Source: Pseudomonadota bacterium
Lineage (GTDB): Bacteria > Pseudomonadota > Gammaproteobacteria > Burkholderiales > Burkholderiaceae_C
DNA length: 5,691 nucleotides
Direction of reading: 5' to 3'
Assembly: GCA_030918015.1 (NCBI GenBank)
Contig: JAUPTP010000183.1
Span: forward strand, 1 to 5,691
The first letter of the stretch is position 1. Every line of letters begins with the position of its first letter. The position numbers and the translations under genes are program-made. Below, one piece after another: positions 1 to 5,691 of the stretch. The notes under the pieces are model-generated. The model made no database searches and was not told the origin of the DNA. It saw nothing but the letters and a program-made list of their open reading frames with translations.

Positions 1-117
1 CGCCCGCCCGGCCGCGCCGGCCAGAAACGCCTCGACCTGATCCCGCCAGCCCTCGGGCAGGCCCTCGCGCAGCGCCTCGGCCAGCGGGACGCGCAGGCGG
101 TTGTCGGGCAGCGTCAT
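1..117 (-). CDS. ung: Probable uracil-DNA glycosylase, N-terminal 39 residues (cut by window edge)
   Basis: An open frame starts at ATG 117-115 and runs off the left edge in frame, giving 39 codons. It begins [16 protein letters not shown], followed by [13 protein letters not shown]. No catalytic motif is in the window. The call rests on the LPxGWR...FL pattern, which resembles the N-terminal region of betaproteobacterial Ung proteins, and on my recollection that ung commonly follows trpC in Burkholderiales. Ung removes uracil from DNA as the first step of base excision repair. The start codon overlaps the trpC stop as ATGA (bases 117-114), and no Shine-Dalgarno precedes it, so translation is probably coupled to trpC. 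The existence of a gene here is well supported by the overlap and the continuous frame. Its identity is moderately supported; another short-N-terminus protein remains possible. Confidence 0.55.
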   Translation of the reverse strand, partial: MTLPDNRLRVPLAEALREGLPEGWRDQVEAFLAGAAGRA

Positions 118-926
118 GCCGCGACCGAGAACAGCGCCGCCAGCGCCGCGCCAGGGTCATCGGCACGCATGAAGGCCTCGCCGACCAGGAAGGCATTGAC
201 ATCGGCGCCGCGCATGCGCACCACGTCCGCCGGCCCCAGGATGCCGGACTCGGTCACCAGCAGCCGATCGGCCGGCACCTCGCCGAGCAGGCCCAGCGTG
301 GTGTCCAGCGTCACCGAGAAGCTGCGCAGGTCGCGGTTGTTGATGCCCAGCAGCGGCGTCTTCAGCTTCAGCGCACGGTGCAGCTCGGCGCGGTCATGCA
401 CCTCGACCAGCACGCTCATGCCGTGCGCGAGCGCCACCGCCTCCAGGTCGGCCATCTGCGCGTCGTCCAGGCAGGCAGCGATCAGCAGGATGCAGTCCGC
501 GCCCATCGCGCGCGCCTCGTGCACCTGGTACTCGTCGACCATGAAGTCCTTGCGCAGCACCGGAAGCGCACAGGCGGCGCGCGCCTGCTGCAGGTACTCG
601 GTGCAGCCCTGGAAGTACTGCAGGTCGGTCAGCACGCTCAGGCAGGCCGCGCCGTGGCGGGCGTAGCTCGCGGCGATCTCGGCCGGGCGGAAGTCGGCGC
701 GGATCACGCCCTTGCTCGGGCTGGCCTTCTTGATCTCGGCGATCACCGCGGGCTGGCCGGCGGCGACCTTGGCGCGCAGCGCGGCCTCGAAGCCGCGCAG
801 GTCGGCGGCACGGGCCTCGGCCTCGGCACGCACGGCGGCCAGGGATTTTGCGGCGCGGGCCGCGGCCACCTCCTCGTGCTTGGTGACGACGATGCGGGCG
901 AGGATGTCGGGGGTGTTCAGGTTCAT
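114..926 (-). CDS. trpC: Indole-3-glycerol-phosphate synthase TrpC, 270 aa
   Basis: This cytosolic enzyme converts carboxyphenylamino-deoxyribulose phosphate to indole-3-glycerol phosphate with loss of CO2 and water. The protein is a single TIM-barrel domain of normal length, not fused to TrpF. Visible family motifs are [13 protein letters not shown] (residues 61-73, with Glu64 and Lys66 at the expected catalytic positions), YFQGCTEYL (104-112), LPVLRKDF (121-128, Lys126), LVEVHDR (173-179, Glu175), LGINNRDL (193-200) and VTESGI (224-229, Glu226-Ser227). Near the C-terminus, [15 protein letters not shown] forms the usual phosphate-binding end. Active-site assignments follow the known IGPS family. 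The ATG lies 3 bases after the trpD stop with no clear Shine-Dalgarno, so initiation probably depends on ribosomes finishing trpD. Its own stop overlaps the next start. Nothing is broken or missing. Confidence 0.98.
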   Translation of the reverse strand: MNLNTPDILARIVVTKHEEVAAARAAKSLAAVRAEAEARAADLRGFEAALRAKVAAGQPAVIAEIKKASPSKGVIRADFRPAEIAASYARHGAACLSVLTDLQYFQGCTEYLQQARAACALPVLRKDFMVDEYQVHEARAMGADCILLIAACLDDAQMADLEAVALAHGMSVLVEVHDRAELHRALKLKTPLLGINNRDLRSFSVTLDTTLGLLGEVPADRLLVTESGILGPADVVRMRGADVNAFLVGEAFMRADDPGAALAALFSVAA

Positions 927-929
927 GGT

Positions 930-1961
930 TCAGGCTGCCAGTTGCTGGGCGCGGGCGACGAACTGCGTCAGGCGCTCGGCGGCGCGGCCGCTGGCCAGCG
1001 CCTCGCGGGCACGCTCGACGCCCTCGGCCATCGTCGCGGCGACGTTGGCGGCATAGAGCGCCACGCCGGCGTTGAGCATGACGATGTCGCGCGCCGGGCC
1101 GGGCTGGTTGTCCAGCACCGCCTGCAGCAGCGCACGCGACTGCTCGGGCGTGTCGACCTTCAGCGCGCGGTTGCTCGCCATCGTCAGGCCGAAGTCCTCG
1201 GGGTGGATCTCGTACTCGCGGATCTCGCCGTCGCGCAGCTCGCCGACCAGGGTGCCGGCGCCCAGCGAGACCTCGTCCATGCCGTCGCGGCCGTAGACCA
1301 CCAGCGCGTGCTCGGCGCCCAGGCGCTGCAGCGCGCGCACCTGGATGCCGACCAGATCGGGGTGGAAGACGCCCATCAGGATGTTGGGCGCGTCGGCCGG
1401 GTTGGTCAGCGGCCCGAGGATGTTGAAGATCGTGCGCACGCCCAGCTCGCGGCGCACCGGCGCGACGTTCTTCATCGCCGGGTGGTGGTTGGGCGCGAAC
1501 ATGAAGCCGATGCCGGTGTCCTGGATGCACTGCGCCACCGCCTGCGGCGTGAGCGTCATCGGCACGCCCAGCGCCTCGAGCACGTCGGCGCTGCCGGACT
1601 TGCTGGAGACGCTGCGCCCGCCGTGCTTGCTCACCCGCGCGCCGGCGGCCGCGGCCACGAACATCGTGCAGGTCGAGATGTTGAAGGTGTGCGAGCCGTC
1701 GCCGCCGGTGCCGACGATGTCGACCAGATGGGTGCGGTCGGCGACGTTGACCTTGACCGAGCACTCGCGCATGACCTGCGCGGCGGCCGTGATCTCGCCG
1801 ATCGTCTCCTTCTTGACCCGCAGGCCGGTCAGCAGCGCGGCGGTCATGGCGGGCGACATCTCGCCGGCCATGATGCGCCGCATCAGCGTGAGCATCTCGT
1901 CGTGGAAGATCTCGCGGTGCTCGATGACGCGGGTCAGGGCTTCGGTGTTGGTGATGGACAT
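930..1961 (-). CDS. trpD: Anthranilate phosphoribosyltransferase TrpD, 343 aa
   Basis: TrpD transfers the phosphoribosyl group of PRPP to anthranilate, the second committed step of tryptophan synthesis. An N-terminal helical region (about residues 1-75) precedes the alpha/beta catalytic domain. Family signatures are the PRPP-binding glycine loop [10 protein letters not shown] (81-90), TFNIST (92-97), [16 protein letters not shown] (111-126), [18 protein letters not shown] (156-173, with the anthranilate-contacting Arg170) and DGMDE (226-230, whose Asp-Glu pair binds metal). Length is typical, and the protein is a separate enzyme rather than the TrpG-TrpD fusion of enteric bacteria. The chosen ATG has an AGGAG Shine-Dalgarno at 1973-1969 with a 7-base spacer. 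It begins 26 bases after the trpG stop and ends 3 bases before the trpC start, consistent with cotranscription. Confidence 0.98.
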   Translation of the reverse strand: MSITNTEALTRVIEHREIFHDEMLTLMRRIMAGEMSPAMTAALLTGLRVKKETIGEITAAAQVMRECSVKVNVADRTHLVDIVGTGGDGSHTFNISTCTMFVAAAAGARVSKHGGRSVSSKSGSADVLEALGVPMTLTPQAVAQCIQDTGIGFMFAPNHHPAMKNVAPVRRELGVRTIFNILGPLTNPADAPNILMGVFHPDLVGIQVRALQRLGAEHALVVYGRDGMDEVSLGAGTLVGELRDGEIREYEIHPEDFGLTMASNRALKVDTPEQSRALLQAVLDNQPGPARDIVMLNAGVALYAANVAATMAEGVERAREALASGRAAERLTQFVARAQQLAA

Positions 1962-1987
1962 GGCGCGGCTCCTGGCTCGGTGGGCGG

Positions 1988-2560
1988 TCAGCGGTTGGGC
2001 GTGTTGAGGAAGTTGCGCAGCATCGCGTGGCCGTGCTCGCTCAGGATGGACTCGGGGTGGAACTGCACGCCCTCCAGCGCGACCTCGCGGTGGCGCACGC
2101 CCATGATCTCGCCGTCGCCGCTGGTGGCGGTGACGACCAGCTCGGGCGGCAGCGTGGCGCGCTCGATCGCCAGCGAGTGGTAGCGGATCACGCGGAACTG
2201 CGCCGGCAGGTCAGCGAACACGCCCAGTCTGTCGGTGGTGATGGTGTCGGCCTTGCCGTGCATCTGCACCTGCGCGCGGATGATGTTGCCGCCCAGGGCG
2301 GCGCCGATGCTCTGGTGCCCCAGGCACACGCCCAGGATCGGCAGCCGGCCCTTGAAGTGCCGGATCGCCTCGATGCAGATGCCGGCCTCCGCCGGCGAGC
2401 ACGGCCCCGGCGACAGCACCAGCCGATCGGGCTTCATCGCCTCGATGTCGGCCAGGGAAATCTCGTCGTTGCGGTGCACCCGCACGTCCTCGCCCAGCTC
2501 GGCGAAGTACTGCACGAGGTTGAAGGTGAACGAGTCGTAGTTGTCGATCATCAGCAGCAT
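1988..2560 (-). CDS. trpG: Anthranilate synthase component II (glutamine amidotransferase) TrpG, 190 aa
   Basis: TrpG is a class I glutamine amidotransferase that supplies ammonia to TrpE for anthranilate formation. The whole catalytic set is visible: the N-terminal [19 protein letters not shown], the oxyanion-region SPGPCSP (50-56), the nucleophile elbow LGVCLGHQ (Cys79), and VQFHPES with His168 and Glu170 completing the triad. HGK at 101-103 is another family marker. In many bacteria this subunit also serves p-aminobenzoate synthase as PabA; pairing with the adjacent trpE argues for the tryptophan role, but dual use cannot be excluded. The ATG is preceded by AAGGAG (2572-2567) with a 6-base spacer and lies 18 bases after the trpE stop. 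It is not fused to trpD. Confidence 0.97.
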   Translation of the reverse strand: MLLMIDNYDSFTFNLVQYFAELGEDVRVHRNDEISLADIEAMKPDRLVLSPGPCSPAEAGICIEAIRHFKGRLPILGVCLGHQSIGAALGGNIIRAQVQMHGKADTITTDRLGVFADLPAQFRVIRYHSLAIERATLPPELVVTATSGDGEIMGVRHREVALEGVQFHPESILSEHGHAMLRNFLNTPNR

Positions 2561-2578
2561 GGCGTTCTCCTTCGTTCC

Positions 2579-4066
2579 TCAGAAACCTTCCTCGACCAGC
2601 TCGGCGGCGCGGATCACCGCGCGCATCTTCACCTCGGTCTCCTTCCACTCCATCTCGGGCACCGAGTCGGCGACCACGCCGGCGCCGGCCTGCACATAGA
2701 GCGTCTGGTCCTTGATGACGCCGGTGCGGATGGCGATGGCCACGTCCATGTCGCCGGCGAAGCTGAGATACCCGACCGCGCCGCCGTAGATGCCGCGCTC
2801 GCTGATCTCGAGCTGGTCGATGATCTCCATCGCGTGGATCTTGGGCGCGCCCGAGAGCGTGCCGGCGGGAAAGCTCGCGCGCAGCACGTCCAGGCTGCTC
2901 ATGCCGTCCTTGAGCACGCCCTCGACGTTGCTGACGATGTGCATCACATGCGAGTAGCGCTCGATGCCGAAGGCCTCGGTCACCTTGACCGTGCCGGTCT
3001 TGGCGATGCGGCCGATGTCGTTGCGCGCCAGGTCGATCAGCATCAGGTGCTCGGCGCGCTCCTTGGCGTCGGCGAGCAGGTCGCGTTCGTTGTGCTGGTC
3101 CAGCTCAGGGGTGGCGCCGCGCGGCTTGGTGCCGGCGATCGGGCGGATGGTGACGATCTTCTCCGCGCGGCCGTCCACCGTGCGCGCCTCCTGGCGCACC
3201 AGGATCTCGGGCGAGGAGCCGACGATGTGGAAGTCGCCCATGTCGTAGTAGTACATGTAGGGCGACGGGTTGAGCGAGCGCAGCGCGCGGTAGAGCGACA
3301 GCGGGTTCTCGGTGTAGCGCTTCTTCAGGCGCTGGCCGATGACGATCTGCATGCAGTCGCCGGCGGCGATGTACTCCTTGGCCTTGAGGACGGCCGCCTC
3401 GAAGTCGGCCTTGGCGTACTCGCGCTCGACCGGGTGCGCGGGGCCGCGCTTCACCTGCGGGGCGCTGACGCTGTAGCGCAGCTGGTCGGCCAGCTGCGAC
3501 AGGCGCTTCTGGGCGCTGAAGTAGGCCTCGGGCGTGCGCGGGTCGGCGTAGACGATCAGGTAGAGGCGCCCGGAGAGGTTGTCGATGACGGCCAGCTCCT
3601 CGGTCTGCAGCAGCTGGATCTCGGGCGTGCCGATGCCGCCGGGCAGGCGGGTGTCGGCCAGTTTCTTCTCGATGTAGCGCACCGTGTCGTAGCCGAAGTA
3701 GCCGGCCAGTCCGCCGCAGAAGCGCGGCAGCCCCGGGCGCAGCGCCACCTTGAAGCGCTGCTGGTAGGCCTCGACGAAGTCGAGCGGATTGCCCTCGTGG
3801 CGCTCGACCACCTGGCCGTCGGTGACGACCTCGGTGACGCCGTTCGAGGCCCGCAGCAGCGTGCGCGCCGGCAGGCCGATGAAGGAGTAGCGCCCGAAGC
3901 GCTCTCCGCCGACGACGGATTCGAGCAGGAAGCTGAACGGCTTGCCGCCGGCCAGCTTCAGGTAGAGGGAGAGCGGCGTCTCCAGGTCGGCGAAGGCCTC
4001 CTGGACGAGCGGGATGCGGTTGTAGCCCTGCTCGGCCAGGCTCTTGAATTCGAGTTCGGTGATCAC
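2579..4066 (-). CDS. trpE: Anthranilate synthase component I TrpE, 495 aa, GTG start
   Basis: TrpE converts chorismate to anthranilate using ammonia from TrpG. It is the committed step and the usual target of tryptophan feedback inhibition. Numbering from the GTG at 4066-4064, the N-terminal half contains LLES (47-50), the region that binds the inhibitor Trp in the family. The chorismate-binding half contains NPSPYMYYY (266-274), AGTKPRG (311-317), [16 protein letters not shown] (326-341), DLARND (345-350), [11 protein letters not shown] (399-409), [11 protein letters not shown] (423-433) and [19 protein letters not shown] (459-477). The frame stays open upstream to an ATG at 4183, but those 39 residues are Pro/Arg-rich and unlike the family. 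Betaproteobacterial TrpE proteins typically begin (M)ITELEF, exactly where the GTG lies, and GGAG (4076-4073) sits 6 bases upstream. I therefore take the GTG. Expression is probably controlled by the Trp-codon leader upstream. Confidence 0.97.
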   Translation of the reverse strand: MITELEFKSLAEQGYNRIPLVQEAFADLETPLSLYLKLAGGKPFSFLLESVVGGERFGRYSFIGLPARTLLRASNGVTEVVTDGQVVERHEGNPLDFVEAYQQRFKVALRPGLPRFCGGLAGYFGYDTVRYIEKKLADTRLPGGIGTPEIQLLQTEELAVIDNLSGRLYLIVYADPRTPEAYFSAQKRLSQLADQLRYSVSAPQVKRGPAHPVEREYAKADFEAAVLKAKEYIAAGDCMQIVIGQRLKKRYTENPLSLYRALRSLNPSPYMYYYDMGDFHIVGSSPEILVRQEARTVDGRAEKIVTIRPIAGTKPRGATPELDQHNERDLLADAKERAEHLMLIDLARNDIGRIAKTGTVKVTEAFGIERYSHVMHIVSNVEGVLKDGMSSLDVLRASFPAGTLSGAPKIHAMEIIDQLEISERGIYGGAVGYLSFAGDMDVAIAIRTGVIKDQTLYVQAGAGVVADSVPEMEWKETEVKMRAVIRAAELVEEGF

Positions 4067-4072
4067 GTGTGG

Positions 4073-4091
4073 CTCCGGCGGGGCCCGCCGG
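4073..4091 (-). promoter_or_regulatory. trpE Shine-Dalgarno partly inside a GC-only hairpin
   Basis: On the minus strand, CCGGCGG (4091-4085), GCC (4084-4082) and CCGCCGG (4081-4075) form a perfect 7-bp G/C stem. Because a 3-base loop is tight, it may fold as 6 bp with a 5-base loop. The trpE Shine-Dalgarno GGAG occupies 4076-4073, so its first two G bases are the last two bases of the stem. The GTG start follows after CCACAC. The sequence facts are direct. That the hairpin limits ribosome access to trpE, possibly tuned by the upstream leader peptide, is inference. Confidence 0.6.
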
Positions 4092-4218
4092 CATGCTCGC
4101 GTGTCAGGAACCAGTGCAGGACGCGCGTGCGTGCCGCGGGCCTGGTTGATGTCGATTCGCTGGTCGGGGGGCGCAGGCCGCACCGGGGGCGCGGCAGCAA
4201 GGTGTCAGCGGATCTGCT

Positions 4219-4259
4219 GCGGCCGACCCGTCACCGGGCGTGGGAGAGGCGGCCGCCTC
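4219..4259 (-). repeat. Competing GC-rich inverted repeats in the trp leader
   Basis: Bases 4246-4259 are a perfect 14-base palindrome, GAGGCGGCCGCCTC, able to fold on itself with GGCC as loop. Its core on the minus strand, GCGGCCG (4256-4250), is also exactly complementary to CGGCCGC (4225-4219). That second pairing would enclose a small CCCG-GTGA-CGGG hairpin (4238-4227), whose loop is a GNRA tetraloop in RNA. The two folds share bases and exclude each other, as the antiterminator and terminator stems of an attenuator do. No U-tract follows at 4218. The pairings are read directly; the switching role is inference. Confidence 0.4.
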
Positions 4260-4261
4260 CA

Positions 4262-4282
4262 GGCATCGCGGTCAGCGACGCC
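4262..4282 (-). promoter_or_regulatory. Leader hairpin starting in the second Trp codon (1:2-type stem)
   Basis: On the minus strand, GGCGTCGC (4282-4275) pairs along its full length with GCGATGCC (4269-4262), including one G-U pair, around the loop TGACC (4274-4270). The 5' arm consists of the last two bases of Trp codon 23 plus Arg codons 24 and 25, and the loop begins with the trpL stop codon. A ribosome stalled at the Trp codons would cover this arm and prevent the stem, while one reaching the stop would occupy it differently. This matches the position of the 1:2 stem in known Trp attenuators. The pairing was read by eye, without an energy calculation. Confidence 0.6.
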
Positions 4283-4349
4283 AGGGCCAGGCTCCCCGGT
4301 CTTGCGACCCGGCGGCACGGCCGATGCTGTGTTTGCGCGTGGTGAACAT
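4272..4349 (-). CDS. trpL: trp leader peptide TrpL, 25 aa with Trp-Pro-Trp near the C-terminus
   Basis: A short frame starts at ATG 4349-4347 and stops at TGA 4274-4272. It begins MFTTRKHSIGRAA and ends GAWPWRR, with tandem Trp codons at positions 21 and 23. It lies just downstream of a promoter-like sequence and immediately upstream of trpE, and a stable hairpin begins inside the second Trp codon. Two Trp codons in three, at the end of a tiny ORF in this location, is the hallmark of a ribosome-sensing leader peptide. Under low charged tRNA-Trp the ribosome would pause here and change the downstream RNA fold. There is no Shine-Dalgarno. If transcription starts near 4352, the ATG is only about 3 bases from the 5' end, making translation nearly leaderless, as I recall for the rhizobial trpL. 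The peptide itself probably needs no function. Confidence 0.72.
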   Translation of the reverse strand: MFTTRKHSIGRAAGSQDRGAWPWRR

Positions 4350-4359
4350 GGTGGGGCGC

Positions 4360-4390
4360 AGTGTAGCAGCGCAGGCGTCGCCGGCGTCAA
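4360..4390 (-). promoter_or_regulatory. Probable sigma70-type promoter of the trp operon
   Basis: On the minus strand, TTGACG (4390-4385; 5 of 6 to the -35 consensus) and TACACT (4365-4360; 4 of 6 to the -10 consensus) are separated by 19 bases, slightly longer than the ideal 17. The expected transcription start is near A4352 or C4353, just ahead of the trpL ATG. The -35 box contains the gph stop codon TGA (4389-4387). Position directly before a Trp-codon leader supports it. The long spacer lowers certainty, and readthrough from gph may also contribute transcript. Confidence 0.6.
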
Positions 4391-5061
4391 GCGCCGATCT
4401 GCCGCGCCAGCCCGTCGATCCGGTCGAACCAGCCGTCGGCCGGCACCTCGCGCACCGGCTCGCCGTGGTTGTAGCCGTAGCTCAGCAGCACGACCGGGCA
4501 GCCGGCGCCGCGCGCGGCCTCGGCGTCGTTGCGCGAGTCGCCGATCATCAGCGTGCGCGCCGGGTCGGTGCCCAGCGCGCGGCAGGTCTCGACGATGGGC
4601 ATCGGATCGGGCTTCTTGCGGGCAAAGCTGTCGCCGCCGAAGGCGAGCTCGAAGAAGCCCTCCAGCCCCTTGGCCGCCAGCAGCGGCCGGGCGAAGTCGA
4701 GCGGCTTGTTGGTCAGGCAGGCCAGGCGCAGGCCGGCGGCGCGCAGCCGCGTCAGACCCTCGACCACGCCCGCATAGACCTCGGAGTGCCGGCCGTTGAT
4801 CGCCAGGTAATGGCGCTGGTAGGCCGCCCAGGCGGCGTCGTAGAGCGCCGCGTCGCCGCCGACCTGCGCCAGGGTCGAGCGCAGCAGGTGCTCGCTGCCC
4901 TTGCCGACGGTGCGCTCGACGAAGGCGCGGTCCACGCCGGGCAGCGCCAGCTCGGCCAGCGTCAGGTTCAGCGCGACGACGAAGTCGCCCTGGGTGTCGA
5001 CCATCGTGCCGTCGAGATCGACGATGGCGGCCTGGAGATCGGAGAGCGGCGGCAAGGACAT
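4387..5061 (-). CDS. gph: Phosphoglycolate phosphatase, HAD superfamily, 224 aa
   Basis: Gph hydrolyses 2-phosphoglycolate to glycolate and phosphate in the cytosol, salvaging a product of DNA 3'-end repair and, in CO2-fixing species, of Rubisco oxygenation. All four HAD motifs are present: DLDGT (15-19, nucleophile Asp15 and acid/base Asp17), LTNKP (116-120, Thr117), KKPDP (149-153, Lys150) and MIGDSRND (172-179, Asp175 and Asp179). Residues of roughly 20-95 form the helical cap typical of subclass IA. Length fits the family. No Shine-Dalgarno is visible, but no other in-frame start codon occurs upstream before the stop at about 5149-5151. The gene lies directly upstream of the trp operon in the same orientation, an order I recall as common in Burkholderiales. 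Related HAD phosphatases act on other substrates, so specificity rests on the family pattern and context. Confidence 0.88.
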   Translation of the reverse strand: MSLPPLSDLQAAIVDLDGTMVDTQGDFVVALNLTLAELALPGVDRAFVERTVGKGSEHLLRSTLAQVGGDAALYDAAWAAYQRHYLAINGRHSEVYAGVVEGLTRLRAAGLRLACLTNKPLDFARPLLAAKGLEGFFELAFGGDSFARKKPDPMPIVETCRALGTDPARTLMIGDSRNDAEAARGAGCPVVLLSYGYNHGEPVREVPADGWFDRIDGLARQIGA

Positions 5062-5099
5062 GGCGAGGCGGAAGACAGGGTGCGGAGCCCCGGATTGTC

Positions 5100-5124
5100 G
5101 GGCCTGCGCGGACCGGTCAGGCCC
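5100..5124. repeat. Nested inverted repeat in the divergent intergenic region
   Basis: GGGCCTG (5100-5106) and CAGGCCC (5118-5124) are perfect 7-base inverted repeats around an 11-base centre. That centre overlaps an 8-base palindrome, GACCGGTC (5111-5118). Neither strand has a T-run after the repeat, so it is not an intrinsic terminator. Its place between divergent genes would suit an operator, but dyads of this size arise easily in GC-rich DNA. No regulator can be named. Confidence 0.35.
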
Positions 5125-5165
5125 GGCCCTAAGATCTGAGAATTCCGATCATCGACCACACACCG

Positions 5166-5171
5166 AGGAGG
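5166..5171 (+). promoter_or_regulatory. Strong Shine-Dalgarno for the NERD-domain gene
   Basis: AGGAGG matches the anti-Shine-Dalgarno core fully and lies 8 bases before the GTG at 5180-5182. It fixes the start of this gene, which has no ATG in frame at that point. Confidence 0.8.
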
Positions 5172-5179
5172 CAGCCACC

Positions 5180-5691
5180 GTGGCCATCTTCCCGCAGGGA
5201 TACACCCAGATCTCCGAGCGCTGCACCCACACCGAGGACGGCGGCGCCGAGCGGCGCGTGCTGCAGCAGCTGCAGCGCTGCCTGGAGGACGACTACCTGG
5301 TCTGGCACAACGTGCCGCTCGGGCACCGGGGGCGCCAGCCGGACTTCGTCATCCTGCATCCGGGCCGCGGCCTGCTGATCCTGGAGGTCAAGGGCTGGCG
5401 CGCCGGCAGCCTGCGCCAGGCCAGCCGCACCGATGTCCAGCTGGAGACCGCGCGCGGCCGGGTGCAGGCGCTGCATCCGGGCCTGCAGGCGCGCGGCTAC
5501 GCCATCGAGCTGGTCAACCAGATGCAGCGCGACCCCGCGCTGCTGGCGCCGGAGGGCTCGCGCCACGCCGGCAAGCTGCTCGCGCCCTGGGGGGCCGGCG
5601 CGGTGCTGGCCAACATCGAGCGCCAGCGCATCACCGACGCGGCCTGGGACGAGATCTTCCCGCCCGAGCGCACGCTCACCCGCGAGGACCT
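5180..5691 (+). CDS. NERD-domain protein, probable NERD-helicase, first 170 residues (cut by window edge)
   Basis: The frame opens at GTG 5180 and is uninterrupted to the edge, 170 full codons. After the start MAIFPQGYTQISERC (GTG read as Met), residues 20-75 show a NERD nuclease-related domain: GGAERRVLQQL with the conserved Glu24, RQPDFVIL with Asp55, and LLILEVKGW with Glu69 and Lys71. These form a PD-(D/E)xK-like site with all expected residues intact. Residues 120-170 (including HAGKLLAPWGAGAVLANI) resemble the linker seen in proteobacterial proteins where NERD precedes a UvrD-like superfamily 1 helicase. The helicase part would lie outside the window, so that is inferred. The likely role is nucleic-acid processing, in repair or possibly defence; the sequence does not decide. 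It is divergent from gph and has its own strong ribosome site. A stand-alone NERD protein is the main alternative. Confidence 0.8.
   Translation, partial: MAIFPQGYTQISERCTHTEDGGAERRVLQQLQRCLEDDYLVWHNVPLGHRGRQPDFVILHPGRGLLILEVKGWRAGSLRQASRTDVQLETARGRVQALHPGLQARGYAIELVNQMQRDPALLAPEGSRHAGKLLAPWGAGAVLANIERQRITDAAWDEIFPPERTLTRED

Larger units (their letters stand above)
4067..4352 (-). promoter_or_regulatory. trp operon leader (attenuator-type 5' region)
   Basis: This stretch lies between the probable transcription start and the trpE GTG. It carries trpL, a hairpin starting in the second Trp codon, a GC-rich set of alternative stems at 4219-4259, a 6-bp stem at 4194-4178 (CCGCGC, loop CCCCG, GTGCGG, one G-U pair), and the ribosome-site hairpin just before trpE. 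About 205 bases separate the trpL stop from trpE. I find no run of three or more T on the minus strand between trpL and trpE, so no classical intrinsic terminator is apparent. The segment around 4190-4155 is rich in C, which could suit Rho. Ribosome-mediated attenuation by Trp codons is established for trp operons in enteric bacteria and rhizobia; its operation here is inferred. Confidence 0.65.
5062..5179. other. Divergent intergenic region between gph and the NERD-domain gene
   Basis: This 118-base gap must contain the promoters of two divergent genes. I found only weak candidates. TAAGAT (5130-5135, plus strand) resembles a -10 box but has no good -35 partner. On the minus strand, GACAAT (5099-5094) resembles a -10 box for gph, with CTGACC (5120-5115) at a short 15-base spacing. 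The region is more A+T-rich around 5130-5160 than its surroundings. No RNA gene or further ORF is evident. Confidence 0.5.

Noticed and set aside
394..1764. 456-codon minus-strand frame overlapping trpD and trpC
   Set aside because: It is a frame-shifted reading of trpD and trpC with an Arg/Gly/Ala/Pro-rich translation. The true frames hold all the family motifs without interruption.
378..2183. 601-codon open frame on the plus strand across trpC, trpD and the end of trpG
   Set aside because: It lies antisense to genes with full family motifs, has low-complexity Ala/Arg/Gly/His/Val-rich translation, and matches no protein I recognise. Long antisense frames are expected in DNA this GC-rich.
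4067..4183. 39-residue N-terminal extension of TrpE from an ATG at 4183
   Set aside because: The residues are Pro/Arg-rich and unlike TrpE. The family N-terminus begins at the GTG (4066), which has its own GGAG site, and the extension would cover the ribosome-site hairpin.
4227..4238. CCCG-GTGA-CGGG hairpin considered as an intrinsic terminator
   Set aside because: The stem is only 4 bp and is followed by TCGGCCGC, with no T-run, so it can at most be a substructure of a larger fold.
2027..4345. 772-codon open frame on the plus strand across trpG, trpE and the trp leader
   Set aside because: It is antisense to trpE and trpG, with repetitive Leu/Gly/Asp/Val/Ala/His composition caused by the codon bias of the real genes. 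It also runs through the leader with no change in character.
4205..4390. 61-codon minus-strand frame starting at 4390 over the leader
   Set aside because: It overlaps trpL in another frame, would start upstream of the predicted transcription start, and has only one Trp and no family resemblance.
5129..5566. 145-codon minus-strand frame opposite the NERD gene
   Set aside because: The opposite strand has intact NERD residues and a strong ribosome site. This frame has Ala/Leu/Gln-rich composition typical of an antisense shadow.

Overview
The window is about two thirds G+C or more. It carries a compact tryptophan biosynthesis operon on the minus strand. The gene order, gph-trpE-trpG-trpD-trpC followed by a probable ung, together with the protein sequences, points to a betaproteobacterium of the order Burkholderiales. 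That assignment rests on recalled family resemblance and gene order; no search was run.

Layout from right to left, following minus-strand transcription: a divergent intergenic region (5062-5179) separates gph from the start of a plus-strand gene for a NERD-domain protein (5180 to the window edge). gph (phosphoglycolate phosphatase, 4387-5061) comes first. A 320-base leader region (4067-4386) follows. It holds a probable sigma70-type promoter whose -35 box overlaps the gph stop codon, a 25-residue leader peptide ORF ending in Trp-Pro-Trp-Arg-Arg (trpL, 4272-4349), an RNA hairpin that begins inside the second Trp codon, and a second strong hairpin holding part of the trpE ribosome-binding site. 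Then come trpE (2579-4066, GTG start), trpG (1988-2560), trpD (930-1961), trpC (114-926), and the first 39 codons of a probable uracil-DNA glycosylase (1-117), whose ATG overlaps the trpC stop codon.

TrpE and TrpG form anthranilate synthase. TrpD adds the phosphoribosyl group, and TrpC closes the indole ring to give indole-3-glycerol phosphate. No trpF, trpB or trpA is present. Gene spacing is tight (18, 26, 3 and -4 bases), so trpE through ung is probably one transcript. gph is a metabolically unrelated housekeeping gene that probably also reads into the operon.

The most interesting part is the trp leader. It looks like a ribosome-mediated Trp-sensing attenuator, but no U-tract terminator is visible and the trpE Shine-Dalgarno sits at the base of a GC-only hairpin. 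The control step may therefore be Rho-dependent termination or translation initiation of trpE. I see no mobile element, CRISPR array, tRNA, rRNA or clear new defence system.
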